From contig DBOM01000047.1 in the NCBI GenBank assembly GCA_002299965.1, positions 1 through 6,676 on the forward strand: a DNA stretch of 6,676 nucleotides, in the 5' to 3' direction. Source of the DNA: Caldiserica bacterium UBA646. GTDB lineage: Bacteria; Caldisericota; Caldisericia; Caldisericales; Caldisericaceae. A program made the position numbers and the translations under genes. Under the pieces are notes generated by a model that was given only the letters and a program-made list of their open reading frames with translations, was not told the DNA's origin and did not search any database. Shown one piece after another: positions 1 to 5,467 of this stretch (positions are counted from its first letter, which is position 1; each line of letters opens with the position of its first letter).

Positions 1-2400
1 TTGCTTTTACTTTCTTCTCACAATATTCTTTCTCCTGCGAATAGCTCTCCCATCAATGGACCTGTTCAGGATATAGTTTTAGGTTTATATTATTTGACAT
101 TCGAAAGCAAAAGTAAAAAAGTGTACCCTCATTTATTAGATAATCCTGCAGAAGCAGAGCTTTTGTATGAAAGAAAAAAATTGAGTTTGCATGATGCAAT
201 TAAATACTTTGTTGATGGAGAAAAGATAGAAACGACAGTTGGTAGAGTATTATTTAACGATAAGATTATGGAAAATATTTTCAGTGATGATGAAAAAATA
301 AAACGGTTTAAATTTATCAACGAGACCGTAGGAAAACAACAGTTGGATAAAATTATATCTGATTTTTATTCTGAATTCGGACTTGTAAAAACAGGGATTT
401 TTCTTGATAATTTAAAAGATCTTGGTTTTAAATATTCAACATACGCTGGAATAAGTATCGGGATGGACGATGTAAAAATACCACCCAAAAGAAAAGAACT
501 TATTGAGAATGGAACAATTCGCACGAATAAAATCAATAATGAGTATAATCAAGGTTTACTCTCAGAAAGCGAACGATATAGGAAAATTATTGATGTATGG
601 TTAGAGGTTGCTGATAATGTTAAAACTGCTGTATTTTCTTATTTTACCCCGCCTAATAGTTTATACATGATGGCAAATTCCGGTGCAAGAGGAAATAAAG
701 ATCAGATTACTCAGATGGCAGGAATCAGGGGTCTTATGGCTGGTCCTACTGGTAAAATCATTGAATTTCCAATTAAGTCAAATCTTCGTGAAGGGCTTAC
801 TGTTCTTGAGTATTTCCTTTCTACGCATGGAGCGAGAAAAGGACAAGCAGATACTGCACTTAAAACTGCTAACTCAGGCTATCTTACCAGAAGACTTGTT
901 GATGTAACTCACGAATTAATTATTAAAGAAGAAGATTGTGCTCTGCAAGCGATAGAACCGATACTAATAGGAGATGAAGTAGTAGAACCTCTTTCTGAAA
1001 GAGCTGCTGGGAAAATAGCTGCTGAGGATGTAAAAAATCCTTATACACACGACATTTTTATTCACAAAGGTGACATGATAAATCATGACCAGGCTGAATT
1101 TCTCGACAAGTTTGACATCCAAAAGATTTTGGTGGAGAACTACATAAATGGAGTGGTAGTGAAGCCAATTTTAGAAGGAGACTCTGTTGTCGTATCTTTA
1201 GGTGAGCAAATTTGGGGTAGATATGCTGCAGAGGATGTTATAGTTCCGCAGAAAATAAAGGAAATTTCTGTAAGTAGTGATGATGCAATAAATGCTGTTG
1301 CTTCCGAAAGTATTATCGATAAAGCTACCGGGGAAATTTTTGTGCACGTAGGGGACGTAATTAATAAAACGATGTTGAGCAAAATGAAGAAGCATAAAAT
1401 AAAAAGCGTAAAAGTATTTACTGGCAAAACTCGTGTTATTGTAAAAAGAAATGAACTTATTGACAAACAGAAAGTAGAAGAGATAGAAAAATTTGGAATT
1501 ACCAAAGTAAAAGTTCGTTCTCCTATTACCTGTCATTCTGATCATGGCGTATGCAAAAAGTGCTATGGATTAGACCTTTCTTCGCGAAAGATGGTAAATG
1601 TCGGGGAAGCAGTTGGTGTTGTTGCTGCTGAATCTATTGGAGAACCGGGAACTCAGCTTACTTTGAGGACATTTCATGCTGGTGGTGCGGCTGTCGCGGA
1701 TATTACAACTGGATTGCCAAGGATTGAAGAACTATTTAGTGCTCGTAGTCCAAGAGGTAAAGCTCTCATTGCTCCGCTTACAGGGCGGGTAGAAGTTAAA
1801 GAGGATAAGGCAAAGAAGACAATTACAATCACAAACGAGAAAAATGAAAAAGCAAAACTTGTTACTGCAGGTGATAAAAAACTCAATGTAAACACAGGGG
1901 ATATTGTGAAAGTTGGTGATGTGTTAAGCAAAGGACCATTCGATCCTCGCGAAGTTCTTGAAGTTGAGGGAGTAATTCCAGCAGCACGTTATTTAATTCA
2001 AGAAATCGAAAAAGTATACAAATCGCAAGGTGTGGATATTAATGTTAAACATATAGAGCTTGTGGTAAAGCAAATGTTTAACAGAGTCAAAATAATTAGC
2101 GCAGGAGATACAAATTATTATGAAGGGGAAATAGCTACTATCGATTCTGTACTTACTGCCAACCGGATTGCTAAGTCGCGCGGTGGAAATATCGCATGTT
2201 TCAAATTTTTAATCCAGGGAATAACAAAAGCTGCACTTTCTTCTGATAGTTTTCTTTCTGCTGCATCATTTCAGGAAACTCCAAGAGTTTTGGCCGAAGC
2301 TGCAATTAAAGGAAAGGTTGATCTACTCAGAGGGATGAAAGAATCTATTATTGTTGGTAAAAAGATTCCTGCAGGTACAAATTTTAGATTTGAGAAATGA
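1..2400 (+). CDS. rpoC: DNA-directed RNA polymerase subunit beta' (C-terminal part, 5' truncated by window)
   Basis: Largest subunit of bacterial RNA polymerase; with beta it forms the active-site cleft. The frame is open from base 1, and the first TTG is an internal Leu codon, not a start: the residues following it (SSHNILSPAN) align with E. coli beta' from about residue 482, so the catalytic NADFDGD motif lies just upstream. In order: F-loop region (SGARGN, about 227-232), bridge helix (about 268-303, STHGARKG, TANSGYLTRRL), second zinc site (C313, C511, C518, C521), trigger loop (about 535-565, SIGEPGTQLTLRTFH), then ITTGLPRIEELF and the C-terminal domains ending in ASFQETPRVL and IPAGTNF. 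It lacks the large proteobacterial insertion in the trigger loop and has almost no C-terminal tail. Oddities: the first two zinc cysteines are 198 residues apart instead of about 74, owing to internal duplication, and conserved trigger-loop Gln and Met are replaced by E544 and L555. Identity is certain. Confidence 0.98.
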   Translation: MLLLSSHNILSPANSSPINGPVQDIVLGLYYLTFESKSKKVYPHLLDNPAEAELLYERKKLSLHDAIKYFVDGEKIETTVGRVLFNDKIMENIFSDDEKIKRFKFINETVGKQQLDKIISDFYSEFGLVKTGIFLDNLKDLGFKYSTYAGISIGMDDVKIPPKRKELIENGTIRTNKINNEYNQGLLSESERYRKIIDVWLEVADNVKTAVFSYFTPPNSLYMMANSGARGNKDQITQMAGIRGLMAGPTGKIIEFPIKSNLREGLTVLEYFLSTHGARKGQADTALKTANSGYLTRRLVDVTHELIIKEEDCALQAIEPILIGDEVVEPLSERAAGKIAAEDVKNPYTHDIFIHKGDMINHDQAEFLDKFDIQKILVENYINGVVVKPILEGDSVVVSLGEQIWGRYAAEDVIVPQKIKEISVSSDDAINAVASESIIDKATGEIFVHVGDVINKTMLSKMKKHKIKSVKVFTGKTRVIVKRNELIDKQKVEEIEKFGITKVKVRSPITCHSDHGVCKKCYGLDLSSRKMVNVGEAVGVVAAESIGEPGTQLTLRTFHAGGAAVADITTGLPRIEELFSARSPRGKALIAPLTGRVEVKEDKAKKTITITNEKNEKAKLVTAGDKKLNVNTGDIVKVGDVLSKGPFDPREVLEVEGVIPAARYLIQEIEKVYKSQGVDINVKHIELVVKQMFNRVKIISAGDTNYYEGEIATIDSVLTANRIAKSRGGNIACFKFLIQGITKAALSSDSFLSAASFQETPRVLAEAAIKGKVDLLRGMKESIIVGKKIPAGTNFRFEK
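952..1515 (+). repeat. Internal protein-level repeat in beta' between zinc-site cysteines
   Basis: In E. coli and B. subtilis this stretch of beta' holds one module: an A half (DG.EVV..L.ER..GR) followed by a B half (GEVIV..NELI....I...GI..V.IRS). Here I read A1 (about residues 318-344), B1 (351-378), A2 (387-413), a linker (414-444), B2 (445-472) and B3 (478-505). A1 residues 320-344 and A2 residues 389-413 are identical at 15 of 25 positions without gaps; B1 351-378 and B2 445-472 at 10 of 28. B3 runs straight into the zinc cysteine C511 and best matches the canonical B half. The DNA copies have diverged clearly, so the duplication is old rather than a recent tandem repeat. Alignment was done by eye. 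Confidence 0.75.
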
Positions 2401-2417
2401 GTCATATCTCATCTCTT
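2392..2417 (+). terminator. Weak hairpin at the rpoC stop codon (doubtful terminator)
   Basis: ATGAG (2397-2401) pairs with CTCAT (2408-2412) around a TCATAT loop; past one A/C mismatch the stem extends with GAGA against TCTT (one G-U). The stop codon sits in the 5' arm. No uninterrupted T-run follows (TTAAATGGTTTTGC), and the stem is AT-rich, so it is at best a weak or leaky terminator or an mRNA 3'-end stabiliser between rpoC and the str promoter. It may be fortuitous. Confidence 0.2.
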
Positions 2418-2429
2418 AAATGGTTTTGC

Positions 2430-2457
2430 TTGACAAGAAAAGTTGTTTTGCTATAAT
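2430..2457 (+). promoter_or_regulatory. Consensus sigma70/sigmaA-type promoter of the str operon
   Basis: A perfect -35 hexamer TTGACA (2430-2435) and a perfect -10 hexamer TATAAT (2452-2457) are separated by 16 bp (2436-2451). The bases before the -10 (TGC, 2449-2451) also make the extended -10 TG motif. It lies in the only real intergenic gap of the window, 41 bp before the rpsL start, oriented with the genes. The start of transcription is inferred at about 2464-2466, giving a leader of only about 33-35 nt with no visible attenuator or riboswitch. It should drive rpsL-rpsG-fusA-tuf independently of transcription coming from rpoBC. Confidence 0.85.
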
Positions 2458-2484
2458 TACTTTTCGTGTGAAATAAAAGTTAGT

Positions 2485-2490
2485 AGGAGG
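2485..2490 (+). promoter_or_regulatory. Shine-Dalgarno sequence of rpsL
   Basis: AGGAGG lies 8 nt before the ATG at 2499. It fixes the rpsL start and is the only recognisable element in the short leader downstream of the promoter. Confidence 0.85.
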
Positions 2491-2498
2491 ATTATTTA

Positions 2499-2888
2499 AT
2501 GTTTACATTTAATCAGTTAGTAAGAAAGCCGCGAAAGAGTAAAAAAGAGAAGAGTAAAACTCCCGCTTTAAGAGGATGTCCTCAAAAGCGTGGAGTTTGT
2601 GTGCAAGTGAAAACTGCAACTCCCAAAAAACCTAATTCTGCTTTAAGAAAAATAGCAAGGGTAAGGCTTACTAATGGAGCTGAAGTAACTGCATATATTG
2701 GGGGTGTGGGACATAACTTGCAGGAGCATTCAATGGTTTTGGTGAGAGGCGGGAGAATAAAAGACCTTCCTGGAGTTAGATATCATATTGTGCGTGGAGC
2801 TCTTGATGCTGCCGGTGTTGCAGATAGAAAAAGAGGTAGATCCAAGTATGGCACAAAAAAACCGAAAGATATTAAAGGAGGTGCCTGA
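2499..2888 (+). CDS. rpsL: 30S ribosomal protein S12
   Basis: Ribosomal protein of the small-subunit decoding centre, which contacts the codon-anticodon helix and influences accuracy. The 129-residue product has the family's usual length and signature blocks: NQLVRKPR (5-12), CPQKRGVC (27-34), TPKKPNSALRK (41-51), GHNLQEHS (71-78) and GGRIKDLPGVRYH (84-96). Numbering with Met is collinear with E. coli up to at least residue 92. The classical streptomycin-related lysines are both Lys here (K43 and K88), so the protein looks streptomycin-sensitive at these sites. D89, the residue methylthiolated by RimO in E. coli, is present. The roughly 13-residue insertion before PQKRGVC seen in Bacilli is absent. 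It is the first gene after the str promoter. Its C-terminal codons contain the rpsG ribosome binding site, and its TGA overlaps the rpsG ATG by one base. Confidence 0.98.
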   Translation: MFTFNQLVRKPRKSKKEKSKTPALRGCPQKRGVCVQVKTATPKKPNSALRKIARVRLTNGAEVTAYIGGVGHNLQEHSMVLVRGGRIKDLPGVRYHIVRGALDAAGVADRKRGRSKYGTKKPKDIKGGA

Positions 2889-2890
2889 TG
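2874..2890 (+). promoter_or_regulatory. rpsL-rpsG coupling junction (SD plus TGATG overlap)
   Basis: AAAGGAGGT (2874-2882) within the last rpsL codons is a near-perfect Shine-Dalgarno sequence 5 nt before the rpsG ATG (2888-2890). The rpsL stop TGA (2886-2888) shares its A with that ATG. Such TGATG overlaps are typical of translational coupling, and this would keep S12 and S7 synthesis in step. Confidence 0.85.
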
Positions 2891-3358
2891 CCTCGCAGAG
2901 GAGTTATAAAGAGTAAGAAAATTTTAGGAGATCCAGTGTATAATAGTGTGAAGCTATCCAGGCTAATAAACAATGTAATGTTAGATGGTAAAAAAAGTTT
3001 ATCTCAAACAATTGTTTATGGAGCATTTGATATTATTAAAGAAAAAATGAAAAAAGACCCTTTGGAGGTTTTTGAATTGGCTCTTTCTAATGTGAGGCCT
3101 TTAGTAGAGGTTAAACCAAGGAGAGTTGGAGGATCTACTTATCAGGTACCTTCGGAAGTCGAAAAAGGAAGAGGGGAAAAAGTTAGTTTAAAATGGATCG
3201 TAAGAGCTGCAAGAGCTAGGACGGGTAAATCTATGATAGAAAAACTTGCACAAGAAATTATAGATGCCGCTAATGAGACAGGTGGAGCCTATAAGAAGAA
3301 GATAGATGTGCATAAGATGGCCGAGGCAAACCGTTCCTACTCGCATTTTAGATGGTAG
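2888..3358 (+). CDS. rpsG: 30S ribosomal protein S7
   Basis: Primary 16S rRNA-binding protein that nucleates assembly of the 30S head and lines the E site. At 156 residues it has the common family length. Landmarks are MPRRG at the start, DGKKS (33-37), NVRPLVEVKPRRVGGSTYQVP (residues 68-88, the beta-ribbon facing the E site), the helix WIVRAARAR (103-111), and the C-terminal KMAEANRSYSHFRW. The start is fixed by the strong Shine-Dalgarno sequence inside rpsL and by the universal MPRR N-terminus. An oddity follows the ribbon: where most S7 proteins have the basic EVRPxRRxxLAxRW, this one reads EVEKGRGEKVSLKW (90-103), losing two or three arginines and the proline. The gene is followed by a 16-bp gap to fusA. 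Confidence 0.98.
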   Translation: MPRRGVIKSKKILGDPVYNSVKLSRLINNVMLDGKKSLSQTIVYGAFDIIKEKMKKDPLEVFELALSNVRPLVEVKPRRVGGSTYQVPSEVEKGRGEKVSLKWIVRAARARTGKSMIEKLAQEIIDAANETGGAYKKKIDVHKMAEANRSYSHFRW

Positions 3359-3374
3359 AGGTAAATAAATATAT
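3357..3374 (+). promoter_or_regulatory. Weak, distant ribosome binding site of fusA
   Basis: The only Shine-Dalgarno-like sequence before fusA is AGAGGT (3357-3362), overlapping the rpsG stop and ending 12 nt before the ATG at 3375; the rest of the gap is A/T only. An in-frame TAA at 3366-3368 excludes an earlier start. Compared with the other three junctions this site is clearly poor in both match and spacing, so fusA may rely on coupling to rpsG or on the unstructured AT-rich leader. Confidence 0.55.
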
Positions 3375-5456
3375 ATGAGCATTGATACCCCTTTAGATAA
3401 AGTTAGAAATATTGGAATTATTGCACATATTGATGCAGGCAAGACAACTACAACTGAAAGAGTCTTGTACTATACTGGTCGTACCTATCGTTTAGGTAAT
3501 GTAGATGATGGCAATACAGTAATGGACTGGATGGAACAAGAAAGAGAGAGGGGTATTACTATAACTTCTGCAGTTACCACATGTTTTTGGAAAGATTTTC
3601 AGATTAACATTATAGATACGCCCGGCCATGTTGACTTTACTGGAGAGGTAGAAAGGTCTCTTAGAGTACTTGATGGAGCACTTGTTATTTTTTCTGCGGT
3701 AGAAGGAGTTGAGGCACAATCTGAAGCAGTGTGGAGACAGGCCAATAGATATCATGTGCCGAGAATTATTTACATTAATAAAATGGACAGATTAGGTGCG
3801 TCATTTAATGGTACTTTAGAGACTATAAAAGAGCGACTTAATGTAAAACCGCTTGTTTTGGAAATTCCTATAGGAGAGGAAGAAAAGTTTGTAGGGGTCA
3901 TTGATATAATTGAAGAAAAGGCATACATATTTAGGGATTCTTCTGGTGAGAAATATGATATTGAAGATATTCCTGAAGAATATAGAGCTGAGGTAAATAG
4001 TAGAAAAGAAGAACTTTTTGAAACAATAGCGGATGTTGACGAAGAAGCGTTAGAAATATATCTTAATACAGAGAATATTCCGAAAGAAACGTTAAAAAAG
4101 GCAATAAGACAAGCTACTATCGATAATCTTGCTTATCCTGTTTTGATAGGTTCATCATACAAAAATAAGGGGGTTCAAATGGTTCTTGATGCTGTTTGTG
4201 CATATTTACCTTCTCCCTTAAATGTTAAACCTCTGATGGCTAAAGATTTAAAAACCGAGGAAGAGGTTGAATGTTTACCTGATCCGGATGCACCACTTGC
4301 TGCCCTTGTGTTTAAAGTAATGTCTGACCCTTACGTTGGTACACTCACTTTTGTTCGCGTGTACTCTGGTACACTTACAAAAGGAAGCTATGTGTTAGAT
4401 TCTACTATTGAGAAAAAACAGAGAATTGCACGGTTGCTCAGATTGCATGCTAATAAAAAAGAGGATATAGATTATATTAAAGCAGGAGGACTTGGTGCTA
4501 TTGTTGGATTGAAGGATTCGTACACCGGCCACACACTTTGTGATATGTCTCATCCTGTATTTCTTGAAAAAATGAGTTTTCCTGAACCTGTTATTTCTGT
4601 AGCTGTTGAGCCAAAAACGAGAGCAGATCAATCTAAACTTTCTGCTGCACTTGCAAGGTTTGCTATAGAGGATCCAACATTTAAGATTAAATTTGACGAA
4701 GATACTTCTGAAACGGTAATATCTGGTATGGGAGAATTGCACCTTGAGATTATTATAGATAGAGTATTAAGAGAGTATAAAGTTGAGGCCAGGATAGGTA
4801 AACCCCAGGTTGCATATAAAGAAACTATTGATAGAGCAAGTAAGGAAGAAGAAAAATATGCAAAGCAGACAGGTGGGCATGGGCAATATGGTCACGTCGT
4901 TCTTGTAGTAAAACCGAGTGAAAAAGGAAAAGGCTTAAATTTTGTTGATAGAACAAAGGGAGGCGTAGTACCAAAGGAATTTATTCCTGCAATTAAGAAA
5001 GGAATTGAAAATGCGAAAGAATCAGGACCGTTACTTGGATATCCTGTGGTAGATGTTGAAGTAGAGCTTATTGATGGTTCTTACCATCCAGTAGATTCTT
5101 CAGAGCTTGCATTTAGAATTGCAGGTGCTAAAGCTTTCAGAAAAGCTATGAGGAAAGGCTTGCCGTATTTACTTGAGCCTATAATGGAGGTGGAAGTGGT
5201 TGCTCCAATTAAATTTATGGGTGATGTTGTTTCTAACTTAAGTTCAAAGAGAGGCAGTATAAGTGGAATTACCGAAAAAGGACATACTGCTATTATAAAA
5301 GCTCTTGTACCACTTTCCAATATGTTCGGGTATTCAACTATTTTGCGTACTATTACGCAAGGAAGAGGATCATTTTCTATGGCATTTAATTCATATGATA
5401 GGGTTCCTGCTGCAGTGCAGGAAGAGATTATTAAAAAAGCAAAGGGAGAAATTTAA
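3375..5456 (+). CDS. fusA: Translation elongation factor G
   Basis: GTPase that drives tRNA-mRNA translocation and, with RRF, ribosome recycling. At 693 residues it is of normal length (E. coli 704). G domain motifs are: P-loop AHIDAGKTT (17-25), switch I RGITI (59-63), DTPGH with catalytic H85 (81-85), NKMD (135-138), and GSS as the G5 equivalent before YKNKGVQ. Domain II follows (to about 400), then domain III (GMGELHLE), domain IV with GGHGQYGHV (500-508) and GSYHPVDSS, whose H571 matches E. coli H583 at the tip needed for translocation, and domain V (LSSKRGSISG, PLSNMFGYST). The YKNKG and HPVDSS motifs mark a canonical bacterial EF-G rather than a diverged paralogue. Two Asp residues normally conserved in domain II are replaced by G372 and H386. 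Third gene of the str operon, with tuf 11 bp downstream. Confidence 0.98.
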   Translation: MSIDTPLDKVRNIGIIAHIDAGKTTTTERVLYYTGRTYRLGNVDDGNTVMDWMEQERERGITITSAVTTCFWKDFQINIIDTPGHVDFTGEVERSLRVLDGALVIFSAVEGVEAQSEAVWRQANRYHVPRIIYINKMDRLGASFNGTLETIKERLNVKPLVLEIPIGEEEKFVGVIDIIEEKAYIFRDSSGEKYDIEDIPEEYRAEVNSRKEELFETIADVDEEALEIYLNTENIPKETLKKAIRQATIDNLAYPVLIGSSYKNKGVQMVLDAVCAYLPSPLNVKPLMAKDLKTEEEVECLPDPDAPLAALVFKVMSDPYVGTLTFVRVYSGTLTKGSYVLDSTIEKKQRIARLLRLHANKKEDIDYIKAGGLGAIVGLKDSYTGHTLCDMSHPVFLEKMSFPEPVISVAVEPKTRADQSKLSAALARFAIEDPTFKIKFDEDTSETVISGMGELHLEIIIDRVLREYKVEARIGKPQVAYKETIDRASKEEEKYAKQTGGHGQYGHVVLVVKPSEKGKGLNFVDRTKGGVVPKEFIPAIKKGIENAKESGPLLGYPVVDVEVELIDGSYHPVDSSELAFRIAGAKAFRKAMRKGLPYLLEPIMEVEVVAPIKFMGDVVSNLSSKRGSISGITEKGHTAIIKALVPLSNMFGYSTILRTITQGRGSFSMAFNSYDRVPAAVQEEIIKKAKGEI

Positions 5457-5462
5457 GGAGGT
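5455..5462 (+). promoter_or_regulatory. Perfect Shine-Dalgarno sequence of tuf overlapping the fusA stop
   Basis: AAGGAGGT (5455-5462) is fully complementary to the usual 16S 3' tail. It begins in the fusA TAA (5454-5456) and ends 5 nt before the tuf ATG at 5468. A ribosome terminating on fusA would sit directly at the tuf initiation site, which favours efficient re-initiation and fits the need for much more EF-Tu than EF-G. Confidence 0.85.
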
Positions 5463-5467
5463 TTGAC

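Noticed and set aside
1..3. TTG at the first base as the start of an 799-residue protein
   Set aside because: The alignment with beta' continues upstream of this codon (about E. coli residue 482), so TTG is an internal Leu codon and the gene is truncated by the window edge.
1140..1545. Overlapping minus-strand reading frames inside rpoC
   Set aside because: They lie antisense to strongly conserved beta' sequence, show no recognisable domain, and are long only because the AT-rich coding strand avoids stops in those frames.
2434..2452. AAAA-GTTG-TTTT inverted repeat in the promoter spacer as a repressor operator
   Set aside because: Only four A/T pairs are symmetric and the flanks do not extend it; in AT-rich DNA this is expected by chance.
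2621..2771. Streptomycin-resistance-type changes in S12
   Set aside because: K43, K88 and P91 are all the wild-type residues.
4395..4742. 115-codon minus-strand frame inside fusA
   Set aside because: It is antisense to conserved EF-G domains II and III and its product is a low-complexity Ser/Cys/Phe-rich sequence without homology that I recognise.
4887..4914. GGHGQYGHV in EF-G domain IV instead of GGRGQYGHV as a functional anomaly
   Set aside because: The third residue of this loop varies among bacterial EF-G proteins, and the rest of the loop is canonical.
5160..5185. Possible tuf promoter inside fusA (TTGCCG and TATAAT)
   Set aside because: The -10 match comes from the codons for the conserved LEPIM segment, the spacer is only 14 bp, and there is no extended -10; E. 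coli does have tufA promoters within fusA, but this one is not convincing.
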